Positions 1-5,217 of a stretch of 5,404 bases of DNA are shown in pieces. Source of the DNA: Eubacterium sp. UBA3782 (lineage in GTDB: Bacteria > Bacillota > Clostridia > Lachnospirales > Lachnospiraceae); contig DFFG01000092.1 in NCBI GenBank assembly GCA_002368795.1, positions 1,177 through 6,580 on the forward strand, in the 5' to 3' direction. Made by a program: the position numbers and the translations under genes. Each line of letters begins with the position of its first letter. Position 1 is the stretch's first letter. The notes under the pieces were generated by a model. The model made no database searches, was not told where the DNA came from, and saw nothing but the letters and a program-made list of their open reading frames with translations.

Positions 1-306
1 CGCGATCTTGTCGCCCCACTGGTCACTCTGGATGGACTTCCAGTTGACATGAACGTTGGTCTTCTCCTCAAGACGTTTGAAGATGGTTCTGTTGTTCGGC
101 TCTGCCTCAGAACCTACCGGATAAGAAGTAAGACCGGAGATCTCTGCTGTTTCAGCCAGCGGGAAGGAAAGAGATTCAACATCGACTTCGGCTGCGCTAT
201 TGCCTGAAGCACCGCCGGAAGCTCCGCTTCCGCCACAGCCTGCCAGAAGTCCTGTCGTCATGATCAAAGCCAGGCCAAGTGCCATTGACTTACGTAAATT
301 CTTCAT
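1..306 (-). CDS. Extracellular sugar-binding lipoprotein of an ABC transporter (N-terminal part, runs off the left edge)
   Basis: The first 102 codons of a secreted lipoprotein; the rest lies beyond base 1. The start is MKNLRKSMALGL: a basic n-region (K2, R5, K6), a hydrophobic stretch at about residues 8-22, and the lipobox LAGC with the lipidated cysteine at residue 24. A Gly/Ser/Ala-rich linker (about 25-38) follows, as is usual for surface-tethered binding proteins. From about residue 45 the sequence (FPLAETAEISGLTSYP, then FKRLEEKTNVHVNW near 80-93) matches the opening of LipO/YtcQ-type extracellular solute-binding proteins, where a short beta strand precedes a helix and the 'tgv.v.w' strand. 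Expected role: capture of an oligosaccharide outside the membrane and delivery to the two permeases encoded just upstream. An AAGGAG ribosome binding site lies 8 nt before ATG. It is the third gene of the leftward operon, separated from the permease by 115 nt that hold tandem repeats. The substrate cannot be told from this portion. Confidence 0.9.
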   Translation of the reverse strand, partial: MKNLRKSMALGLALIMTTGLLAGCGGSGASGGASGNSAAEVDVESLSFPLAETAEISGLTSYPVGSEAEPNNRTIFKRLEEKTNVHVNWKSIQSDQWGDKIA

Positions 307-314
307 AAGATAAA

Positions 315-320
315 CTCCTT
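315..320 (-). promoter_or_regulatory. Ribosome binding site of the sugar-binding lipoprotein gene
   Basis: AAGGAG on the minus strand, 8 nt upstream of the ATG at 304-306. It is a near-perfect Shine-Dalgarno sequence, in keeping with the high expression normally needed for a binding protein relative to its permeases. Confidence 0.8.
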
Positions 321-350
321 TTTCATTGAGGTTTCAAAAATCAGGTGCCG

Positions 351-443
351 GTCAGCCCTTGACTGTGCCAACCGGATAAACGGCGGTCAGCCCTTGACTG
401 CGCCAGCCGGATAAACGCCGGTCAGCCCTTGACTGCGCCAGCC
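351..443 (-). repeat. 35-bp tandem repeat copying the permease 3' end (2.7 units)
   Basis: Three successive copies start at 351, 386 and 421 with an exact 35-bp period; the third is partial (421-443). The copy at 421-443 is the real end of the permease gene and encodes its last residues (AGAVKG plus the TGA stop). The two downstream copies (386-420 and 351-385) repeat that end, stop codon included, separated by a spacer like CGGCGTTTATCC. Copy 2 is identical to copy 3 over the shared part; copy 1 differs by two substitutions there (GTTGGCACAG for GCTGGCGCAG in mRNA sense). Since 35 is not a multiple of three and each copy carries a stop, the copies do not extend the protein. In mRNA each unit can fold GTCA-agggc-TGAC, with further GCTG/CGGC pairing outside it, so the array may form serial small hairpins between permease and lipoprotein genes. 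Confidence 0.92.
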
Positions 444-1327
444 ATGATTCCGCTGTCAAAGTACTTCTGGAAGAAGGGATACATGATCAGCAGCGGTACG
501 CTGGAGATAATGATCGTCGCATACTTCAGAAGCTCTGCCAGCTGCGCGCGCTCTGCCGTGCTCTGCATATCGGAGACCATGCCCGGCTCCGGCTGGCTCT
601 GGATCAGGATAGACCGGAGCACCAGCTGCAGCGGCTGCTTGGAAGCGCTGTTGAGGTAGATCATTGCGTCAAAATAGCTGTTCCACATACCGACGAACTG
701 CCACATGGAGATCGTTGCGATGATGGGTGTACATACTGGAAGCAGGATCTTGAAGAAGTAGACCATCTCCGTTGCTCCATCCACCTCGGCTGCCTCCTGC
801 AGATCCCGGGGAATACCCATGTAGTAGGTACGTGCGATGATCATGTTCCAGACACTGAACGCACCGGGGATCAGGATCGCCCAGATCGTATCCAGCATTC
901 CGAGCTTACTGATCAGCAAGTAGGTCGGGATCAGTCCGCCGCCAAAGAACATGGTGATAACAAAAATCGTGTTAAAAAATCCTTTTCCTTTGAAATCCGC
1001 CCGGGACATGGGATACGCTGCAAGCAGCGTGACCACGACCGAGATGATGGTGAACAGAACGGAATACAGGAGGGCATTGCCGAAGCCGACCCAGATCTGC
1101 TGGTTCTCCAGAACTCGCGTATAAGCGGTTGTCGTCCACTTGGAAAAATCGAAGGTCAGTCCCGTATTCTGCAGGGTGACCGGATCGATAAAGGATGCAA
1201 GGATGATATAGATCATCGGAACTATAATAGCTACGATGAAGAGACCGAGGATCACATATCCAAAGATCAGCAGGGCTTTGTCTCCTGCCGGCTGTTTGGA
1301 GAATTCACTCTTCTTTTTGTTTGCCAT
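422..1327 (-). CDS. Carbohydrate ABC transporter permease, YtcP/LplC type (MalG-like)
   Basis: One of two membrane subunits of a sugar importer, 301 aa. Hydrophobic segments lie at about residues 20-45, 83-105, 118-139, 146-165, 198-213 and 268-284, six as expected. The cytoplasmic coupling (EAA) loop is EAAEVDGATEMVYFFKILLP at about 178-197, with E178, A179, A180 and G184 in place to dock on the ATPase. The C-terminus FFQKYFDSGIMAGAVKG is the standard end of this family, so the gene is complete. A longer reading from TTG at 1331-1333 is possible. I chose ATG at 1325-1327 because the GGAGGAGG site (1337-1344) ends 9 nt before it but only 3 nt before the TTG. It lies 18 nt downstream of the LplB-type permease gene and is surely co-transcribed with it. 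Its 3' end is tandemly duplicated beyond the stop. The substrate is likely an oligosaccharide, by family and context only. Confidence 0.95.
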   Translation of the reverse strand: MANKKKSEFSKQPAGDKALLIFGYVILGLFIVAIIVPMIYIILASFIDPVTLQNTGLTFDFSKWTTTAYTRVLENQQIWVGFGNALLYSVLFTIISVVVTLLAAYPMSRADFKGKGFFNTIFVITMFFGGGLIPTYLLISKLGMLDTIWAILIPGAFSVWNMIIARTYYMGIPRDLQEAAEVDGATEMVYFFKILLPVCTPIIATISMWQFVGMWNSYFDAMIYLNSASKQPLQLVLRSILIQSQPEPGMVSDMQSTAERAQLAELLKYATIIISSVPLLIMYPFFQKYFDSGIMAGAVKG

Positions 1328-1336
1328 TATCAACCG

Positions 1337-1344
1337 CCTCCTCC
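1337..1344 (-). promoter_or_regulatory. Ribosome binding site deciding the start of the YtcP-type permease
   Basis: GGAGGAGG on the minus strand, in the 18-nt gap between the two permease genes. Its position, 9 nt from ATG (1325-1327) and 3 nt from TTG (1331-1333), favours the ATG start. Confidence 0.75.
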
Positions 1345-1345
1345 G

Positions 1346-2284
1346 TTAAATGCCTTTGCCTTCGTTCATCCTCTGAACGATCTTATTCATAGAGACCAGA
1401 AGGATAACGTTGATGATCGTGTTGAACAGGCCGACCGCAGTAGAGAAACCGTAATCGCCGTCAAGAAGACCCTTCTTGTACACATAGGTGGAAATGATCT
1501 CAGATGCATTCAGGTTCAGGTCAGTCTGCAGAGCATAAGCCTTCTCAAAGCCGATGCTCATGATGTTTCCGACGGACATGATGAACTGGATCAGGACCGT
1601 ATCCTTGATGGCAGGCCATTCAACAGCCTTGATCTGCTGAATGATGTTTGCTCCATCGATGACTGCTGCCTCCTTCAGATCTTTACTGGCATTGGACAGT
1701 GCTGCCGTGTAAATGATCGAGGCCCAGCCTGCGCCCTGCCAGATACCGCTGGCGATGTAGATCGTGCGGAATGCGGAGGGCATTGTCATAAAGTTTGTTG
1801 ATGTGCCGAGCATCATGTTGATCATGCCGGTAGGTGCTAAAAGGATACGCACGATACCGCAGAGGACGATGACTGAAATGAAGTTCGGCATGTACAGCAC
1901 GAGCTGGATCTTCTGCTTGATCCCCTTGCTGAGGATACGGTTGAGCAGGAAGGCCAGCAGGATCGGTGCCGGGAAGCCCCACAACAGTCCGAATACACTA
2001 AGTTTAAGTGTATTCGCCAGGTAACGCAGGAAATCCGGCGATGACAGGAACCTGGAAAAGTGTTCGAAGCCGACCCATTCACTTCCCAGAATACCGCGGA
2101 TAGGGTTGTACTCCTGGAAGGCGATCAGGATACCGCCCATCGGGATATACCGGAAGATGATGGTCAGCAGGAAGGCCGGCATGATAAAAATCACGTACAG
2201 CTGCCAGTGCTGTCTTATGTAGACAAGCGTGTTGTGCAGGCTGTTGCCGGACTTCACATCTGGTGACGTTTTGTCTTTTTTCAT
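1346..2284 (-). CDS. Oligosaccharide ABC transporter permease, LplB type (MalF-like)
   Basis: The other membrane subunit of the importer, 312 aa, a usual length for LplB-type permeases of complex-sugar transporters. After a polar cytoplasmic tail (1-27), hydrophobic segments lie at about 28-45, 95-115, 127-149, 172-194, 228-246 and 280-298. The EAA coupling loop is EAAVIDGANIIQQIKAVEWP at about 205-224, with E205, A206, A207 and G211 conserved. The segments GFEKAYALQTDLN (245-257), SEIISTYVYKKGL (261-273) and YGFSTAVGLFNTIINVILL (278-296) are hallmarks of this subfamily. The ATG at 2282-2284 is preceded by AAAGGAG with good spacing. It is the first gene of the leftward operon, read from a predicted promoter near 2356-2385. 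A perfect 10-bp inverted repeat lies inside the coding sequence at 1990-2016. No ATPase gene accompanies it here; relatives such as LplB and YesP share MsmX. Confidence 0.95.
   Translation of the reverse strand: MKKDKTSPDVKSGNSLHNTLVYIRQHWQLYVIFIMPAFLLTIIFRYIPMGGILIAFQEYNPIRGILGSEWVGFEHFSRFLSSPDFLRYLANTLKLSVFGLLWGFPAPILLAFLLNRILSKGIKQKIQLVLYMPNFISVIVLCGIVRILLAPTGMINMMLGTSTNFMTMPSAFRTIYIASGIWQGAGWASIIYTAALSNASKDLKEAAVIDGANIIQQIKAVEWPAIKDTVLIQFIMSVGNIMSIGFEKAYALQTDLNLNASEIISTYVYKKGLLDGDYGFSTAVGLFNTIINVILLVSMNKIVQRMNEGKGI
1990..2016. repeat. Perfect 10-bp inverted repeat inside the LplB-type permease gene
   Basis: CGAATACACT (1990-1999) and its exact complement AGTGTATTCG (2007-2016) flank a 7-nt loop AAGTTTA. 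It covers codons 90-98 (about ANTLKLSVF). The stem is AT-rich in its centre. It could be a hairpin in the mRNA or a dyad for a DNA-binding protein, or chance; nothing else in the gene resembles it. Confidence 0.6.
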
Positions 2285-2290
2285 TGTTTT

Positions 2291-2314
2291 TCTCCTTTAA
2301 TTCCTCCTCTCTCC
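2291..2314 (-). promoter_or_regulatory. Double purine-rich ribosome-binding region before the LplB-type permease
   Basis: On the minus strand, GGAGAGAGGAGG (2303-2314) is followed by AAAGGAGA (2291-2298), which ends 6 nt before the ATG. The second tract has correct spacing and is the likely ribosome binding site; the first is too far away to serve this start and may act as a standby site. Confidence 0.6.
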
Positions 2315-2345
2315 CACTCGTGCAGTACGCAAAGCCTGTCCGTTT

Positions 2346-2357
2346 GTGCATTTGCAT
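2346..2357. promoter_or_regulatory. Operator-like dyad A, on the transporter start site
   Basis: GTGCATTTGCAT matches the dyad GTGCA-NN-TGCAC at 9 of 10 half-site positions. It overlaps the last bases of the predicted -10 box (2356-2361, minus strand) and the expected start of transcription near 2349, the classic place for repression. The likely binder is the LacI-family protein encoded divergently. This is inferred from position and from the presence of related sites at 2401, 2424 and 2498. Confidence 0.55.
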
Positions 2358-2385
2358 GATACACACTTTGGGATTTTCACGTCAA
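2356..2385 (-). promoter_or_regulatory. Predicted sigma-A promoter of the transporter operon
   Basis: On the minus strand, TTGACG (2380-2385) and TATCAT (2356-2361) are separated by 18 nt. This predicts a start near 2349 and a leader of about 65 nt before the LplB-type permease. No better -35/-10 pair was found by eye on this strand of the intergenic region. Confidence 0.6.
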
Positions 2386-2400
2386 TCCTAGCATGCGCAC

Positions 2401-2412
2401 GTGCATTTTTCA
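2401..2412. promoter_or_regulatory. Operator-like site B (weak)
   Basis: GTGCATTTTTCA keeps the left half-site GTGCA but only part of the right half. It sits about 16 bp upstream of the transporter -35 box. It overlaps a perfect 8-bp palindrome GCACGTGC (2397-2404), which has the central CG step typical of LacI-family operators and might be the true centre. It is the weakest of the four related sites. Confidence 0.3.
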
Positions 2413-2423
2413 ATTACCTGTGT

Positions 2424-2435
2424 GTGCAAATACAC
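2424..2435. promoter_or_regulatory. Operator-like dyad C
   Basis: GTGCAAATACAC matches GTGCA-NN-TGCAC at 9 of 10 half-site positions (TACAC for TGCAC). It lies within a longer GTGT..ACAC symmetry, 23 bp from site B and upstream of both predicted promoters. It may serve as an auxiliary operator for looping or cooperative binding. Confidence 0.45.
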
Positions 2436-2497
2436 CTTTTTGTAAAATATGCATAGTATAGATTGGACATTTTTTAGCATATTCCATATTTGACCGG

Positions 2498-2509
2498 GGG
2501 CATTTGCAC
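2498..2509. promoter_or_regulatory. Operator-like dyad D, just upstream of the regulator promoter
   Basis: GGGCATTTGCAC matches GTGCA-NN-TGCAC at 9 of 10 half-site positions (GGGCA for GTGCA). It ends 20 bp before the -35 box of the predicted promoter of the LacI-family gene, so it could mediate autoregulation or looping with site A, about 150 bp away. Confidence 0.45.
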
Positions 2510-2529
2510 GCATTGTGACGGGTTTCTGT

Positions 2530-2558
2530 TTGACTCCATAAGTTAAATATGTTAAAAT
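2530..2558 (+). promoter_or_regulatory. Predicted sigma-A promoter of the LacI-family regulator operon
   Basis: TTGACT (2530-2535), a 17-nt spacer and TAAAAT (2553-2558), with a TGt extension immediately before the -10 box (2550-2552). Transcription would begin near 2565, giving a leader of about 34 nt. It probably serves the regulator and, as no other promoter or terminator is visible after it, the two genes downstream. Confidence 0.7.
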
Positions 2559-2598
2559 CAGCCAAAACAGCACATAATATATCCAAAAGAAGGTCCTC

Positions 2599-3657
2599 AT
2601 GGCAAAAAAAGTTACTATCCAGGATATTGCAAACGCACTGGGGATTTCCCGAAATACCGTGTCAAAAGCGATAAACAACTCGGACGGGATCGCAGAAGCG
2701 ACCCAGGAGATGATCCTGCGGAAAGCTGCTGAAATGGGCTATAAACAATTTTCCTATATCAAGGTCCTGAACAGCCAGCATTCCCTGGACATCAAAGGGG
2801 ATGAAACAACAAAAAGGCCGACCGAAATCGCCCTTTTTACCACCATGTTCCTCGCGAATTCTCACTTTGCGTCCCTGATGCTCGACAAGCTTCAGCTCGA
2901 TCTGTCCCAGTTCGGCTACACCATGACTATCCACCGGATCACCCCGGAGAACCTGGCTGCGCTCACCCTGCCCATTACCTTTGACCGGGCACGGACTGCC
3001 GCCATCATCTGCGTAGAGATGTTCGACTGGCACTACGACGAGATGGTGTGCGGCCTTGGACTGCCGACCCTTTTTGTCGACGGACCAGCCAAGCTCCGCG
3101 GAAGATCCCTTCCTGCTGATCAGCTTTATATGGAAAATTCCGGAGAGATCACCCGCCTGGTGAGCGACATGCTCGCCAAAGGTGTAAAAAAGATCGGATT
3201 TGTCGGCGATTATACCCACTGCCAATCTTTTTTTGAACGGTATACCGCCTTCCGGAGTGCCATGATGATCGCCGGCGTTCCTGTTGAGGAGAGCTTCATC
3301 ATCGACACCATGGCCCAGCCGGAGCTCAGGGAAAGACTGGCCGCTCTGCATGAACTGCCCGAGCTTTTTATCTGCGTCAACGACTTCGCCGCCATCGACA
3401 CGATCCGTTTCCTGCGGGAATCAGGGCGGACCGTGCCGGAGGATGTGATGGTCTGCGGCTTTGACGATACCGCAGAAGCAGGGATAATCAGCCCGGCGCT
3501 GACAACGGTCCACATCCACACGCAGAGCATGGCTTTCTGCGCAGCCCAGCTCCTGATCACCCGGATCAAGGAGCCCTCCCTCGATTACCGCACCGTATAT
3601 GCAGAATCCGAGCTTATCTACCGGGAATCCACCATCGATCTGACGAATCCGGACTGA
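2599..3657 (+). CDS. LacI-family transcriptional regulator (probable repressor of the divergent sugar transporter)
   Basis: A cytoplasmic DNA-binding sugar sensor, 352 aa. Residues 5-27 (VTIQDIANALGISRNTVSKA and onward) form the LacI helix-turn-helix, with recognition helix SRNTVSKAI. A sugar-binding-protein-like core follows at about 76-345. It includes FVDG (159-162), KKIGFVGD (197-204), FFERYTAFRSAM (211-222), ELFICVNDFAAID (255-267), VMVCGFDDTAEA (283-294) and PALTTVHIHTQSMAFCAAQLL (299-319), all standard for the family. The hinge is unusual: after the third helix (AAEMGYKQF, 43-51) there is no typical P-N-x-x-A-R-x-L stretch, and a polar linker (about 57-75) leads to the core. The ATG is preceded by AGAAGG with 5-nt spacing. 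Gene position and operator-like dyads between the divergent genes suggest control of the transporter. Its 3' end is repeated downstream in 41-bp units. The effector sugar is unknown. Confidence 0.94.
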   Translation: MAKKVTIQDIANALGISRNTVSKAINNSDGIAEATQEMILRKAAEMGYKQFSYIKVLNSQHSLDIKGDETTKRPTEIALFTTMFLANSHFASLMLDKLQLDLSQFGYTMTIHRITPENLAALTLPITFDRARTAAIICVEMFDWHYDEMVCGLGLPTLFVDGPAKLRGRSLPADQLYMENSGEITRLVSDMLAKGVKKIGFVGDYTHCQSFFERYTAFRSAMMIAGVPVEESFIIDTMAQPELRERLAALHELPELFICVNDFAAIDTIRFLRESGRTVPEDVMVCGFDDTAEAGIISPALTTVHIHTQSMAFCAAQLLITRIKEPSLDYRTVYAESELIYRESTIDLTNPD

Positions 3658-3762
3658 TCTGCCGGGTATCCGCCATTAATATGCAGAATCCGGACTGATC
3701 TGCCGGGAATCCACCATTAATATGCAGAATCCGGACTGATCTGCCGGGTATCCGCCATTAAT
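3604..3762 (+). repeat. 41-bp tandem repeat copying the regulator's 3' end (about 3.9 units)
   Basis: Units begin at 3604, 3645, 3686 and 3727, an exact 41-bp period. Unit 0 (3604-3644) lies inside the regulator gene and is diverged. Unit 1 (3645-3685) carries its last codons (NPD and TGA), and units 2 and 3 repeat these, so the stop codon recurs at 41-bp steps. Units 1 and 3 share CCGGGTATCCGCC, while unit 2 has CCGGGAATCCACC like coding unit 0, which points to exchange between units rather than simple stepwise copying. Each full unit can fold ATCCGG/CCGGGT (one G-T pair, 9-nt loop) or a shorter CCGG/CCGG stem. Two mini-frames ATG-CAG-AAT-CCG-GAC-TGA (MQNPD) appear at 3681 and 3722, with no ribosome binding site. 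The array fills nearly all of the gap to the YesL-family gene. Confidence 0.92.
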
Positions 3763-3764
3763 CC

Positions 3765-3775
3765 AGGAGCAGAGG
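3765..3775 (+). promoter_or_regulatory. Ribosome binding region of the YesL-family gene
   Basis: AGGAG (3765-3769) and AGAGG (3771-3775) lie 12 and 6 nt before ATG at 3782. The first is the stronger sequence, the second has the better spacing. The region begins exactly where the third full-length match of the 41-bp array ends. Confidence 0.55.
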
Positions 3776-3781
3776 CAAAGT

Positions 3782-4480
3782 ATGAAAATTTTTTCCTATG
3801 ACAGCAAATTCAGCCAGGTCATCCTGCGGATCGCAGAAGGCTGCTACCTCAACCTTCTGTGGATCATCTTCTCCCTTCCGGTCATCACCATGGGAGCAGC
3901 AACCGCAGCCCTCTACCGGGTGACACTGAAAATGGCCAGAGGCGAAGAGCCCTCCGTCACCACCCAGTTCATCCGGGGCTTTAAAGAAAACTTCAAGCAG
4001 GCGACCATCCTGTGGCTGATCCTGCTCGGCGCAGGAATCATCCTCGGCTTTGACGGGTACATCCTTTTTCGCCTCTCCCGCACCACCACCGGCATGACGG
4101 CCGTGATGTGGACCCTGATGCTGGCCCTGATCATCGTCATGGGCGTAGCCTACGCCATCGTCATGTGCTACGTATTTCCCCTGGTGGCAAGCGTCGAAAA
4201 CACCAATTGGGCAATGATCAAAAACTCCTTCTTCATCGGGACCCACTACCTGTTCTGTACCATTCTCGTGCTCGCGATCCACTTCGCCATGTTCTTCGCC
4301 ATCGTGCGGATCTTCACCCCGCTGATCATCTTCGGCGAGGGAATATGCGCACTGCTCAGCTCCTACCTGCTGGCAAGAGTGATCGCCGCATGCTCCTACG
4401 ATCCCGCGGCCCAGGAAGAAGATCCCGACAGCACAGAAGCTCAGGAAAATTACGAGAAGCTCAACGGAGCGGCAAAATGA
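3782..4480 (+). CDS. yesL: YesL-family (DUF624) integral membrane protein
   Basis: A 232-aa multi-pass membrane protein. The N-terminal region (YDSKFSQVILRIAEGCYLNL at about 6-25, then LWIIFSLPVITMGAATAALY at 26-45) is the diagnostic start of YesL/DUF624 proteins, and RGFKENFKQATILWLIL at 65-81 also fits the family. Hydrophobic segments lie at about 22-45, 73-97, 106-135, 153-175 and 178-200. The tail (205-232) is acidic and polar, presumably cytoplasmic. YesL was named from the B. subtilis rhamnogalacturonan cluster, and relatives commonly sit beside LplB/YtcP-type sugar transporters in Bacillota. A molecular role has not, to my knowledge, been firmly set; a link to oligosaccharide uptake is inferred from gene neighbourhood. 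It lies 124 nt after the LacI-family gene without a visible promoter or terminator, so co-transcription is likely. Its stop overlaps the next start (ATGA), so the pair is translationally coupled. Confidence 0.9.
   Translation: MKIFSYDSKFSQVILRIAEGCYLNLLWIIFSLPVITMGAATAALYRVTLKMARGEEPSVTTQFIRGFKENFKQATILWLILLGAGIILGFDGYILFRLSRTTTGMTAVMWTLMLALIIVMGVAYAIVMCYVFPLVASVENTNWAMIKNSFFIGTHYLFCTILVLAIHFAMFFAIVRIFTPLIIFGEGICALLSSYLLARVIAACSYDPAAQEEDPDSTEAQENYEKLNGAAK
4466..4469 (+). promoter_or_regulatory. Ribosome binding site of the coupled membrane protein, inside the YesL-family gene
   Basis: GGAG lies 7 nt before ATG 4477 within the last codons of the YesL-family gene. Together with the 4-bp ATGA overlap it decides this start over upstream in-frame starts. 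Confidence 0.6.
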
Positions 4481-5211
4481 GCCTGACACCAGAAGAAAAA
4501 AACGCCAGAAAAGAGGCATTCCGCCGCATGACCCCCGCTGGCAAAGCAGAATACCTCTTAACCTACTATAAATTCCCCCTGGTCATGCTCACCATCATCC
4601 TGATCATCACCATCTCCGGGATCACCAGGCTGGTCACCAGGAAAAACGAGCTGCTGTACCTCGCCTACGTCAACGTCGCAGTAGGCGAAGACCTCGCCGA
4701 ACAGCTGACCGAAACCTTCGTCAGCACCATAGGCGAAAACCCCAAAAGATCCGTTGTCTACACCTACTCCGGCATTTACATCTCCGACGATCCCGCCGAA
4801 GAAAACCACGAATACAGCTACGCCTCCAAACTTAAAGTACTGGCAGCCATAAACGCAAAACAGATGGACATCGTCCTCCTCAACCAGGAATCCTACGACA
4901 TCTTCTCCCAGAGCGGATACCTCCTGGACCTCAGCGAACTGCTGGAAAACCAGGCACCCGAACTGCTCCAAAAAGCAGCCCCCCACCTCAGCCAGAACAT
5001 CGTCGTACTGGACGACAATGCCGTCGAAATAGAACTCGGCACCGCCGACACCTACAAAGCCGAAACCAGGACCGACACCAACGCCCTGGAAATCAGCACA
5101 TTGCCCTCCATGAAAAACGCCGGCTTCAAAGAACCCGTCTACCTGGGCATCATCGCCAACAGCCCACGCCTCGACCAGGCCGCTGCATACATCAGCTACC
5201 TGATGCAATAA
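4477..5211 (+). CDS. Single-pass membrane protein with an extracellular solute-binding-protein-like domain; function unknown
   Basis: A 244-aa protein. A charged, probably cytoplasmic start (MSLTPEEKNARKEAFRRM, then AEYLLTYYKFP to 34) is followed by one hydrophobic helix at about 34-52 and then a polar domain (55-244) that should face outside. The domain resembles a shortened type-2 periplasmic-binding fold. The part YASKLKVLAAINAKQMDIVLL (115-135) recalls the 'sample the set, D-hVhL' strand of solute-binding proteins, YDIFSQSGYLLDLSELL (140-156) recalls their 'ya..G.l.dLs..l', and VYLGIIANSPRLDQAAAYISYL (221-242) recalls their C-terminal 'ANSkn...A..fi.yL'. This similarity is my reading by eye. 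The open frame extends further upstream, but I start at ATG 4477: GGAG lies 7 nt before it, the ATGA overlap couples it to the YesL-family gene, and the upstream translation is a shadow of that gene. There is no lipobox or cleavable signal. It may be an accessory subunit of YesL. Confidence 0.85.
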   Translation: MSLTPEEKNARKEAFRRMTPAGKAEYLLTYYKFPLVMLTIILIITISGITRLVTRKNELLYLAYVNVAVGEDLAEQLTETFVSTIGENPKRSVVYTYSGIYISDDPAEENHEYSYASKLKVLAAINAKQMDIVLLNQESYDIFSQSGYLLDLSELLENQAPELLQKAAPHLSQNIVVLDDNAVEIELGTADTYKAETRTDTNALEISTLPSMKNAGFKEPVYLGIIANSPRLDQAAAYISYLMQ

Positions 5212-5217
5212 GATAAC

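Noticed and set aside
351..443. Short direct repeats considered as a CRISPR array
   Set aside because: Units abut as a 35-bp tandem with no variable spacers and derive from the coding end of the permease.
2079..2366. Possible leader peptide frame on the minus strand (MQMHKRTGFAYC...) starting near the transporter start site
   Set aside because: No ribosome binding site precedes it, and the frame runs on as a shadow into the permease gene, so it does not look like a genuine leader peptide.
2285..2598. CcpA (cre) site in the divergent intergenic region
   Set aside because: No stretch fits the WTGNAANCGNWNNCW pattern well; the visible dyads have a GTGCA half-site instead.
2662..3351. 229-codon minus-strand frame opposite the LacI-family gene
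   Set aside because: It has no recognisable features and is fully antisense to a well-conserved regulator.
3658..3781. Separate promoter or terminator between the regulator and the YesL-family gene
   Set aside because: TAATAT-like -10 boxes occur in each repeat unit but none has a -35 partner, and no stem with a T-tract is present, so read-through is more likely.
4108..4476. Upstream in-frame extension of the last gene (123 extra codons)
   Set aside because: The added part is an Arg/His-rich out-of-frame reading of the YesL-family gene. The ATG at 4477 has its own ribosome binding site and ATGA coupling.
3758..4519. Long open frame on the minus strand (253 codons) opposite the YesL-family gene
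   Set aside because: Its translation is a low-complexity run of D, H, G, E and Q, as expected opposite C-ended codons, and the plus strand encodes a clear YesL family member.
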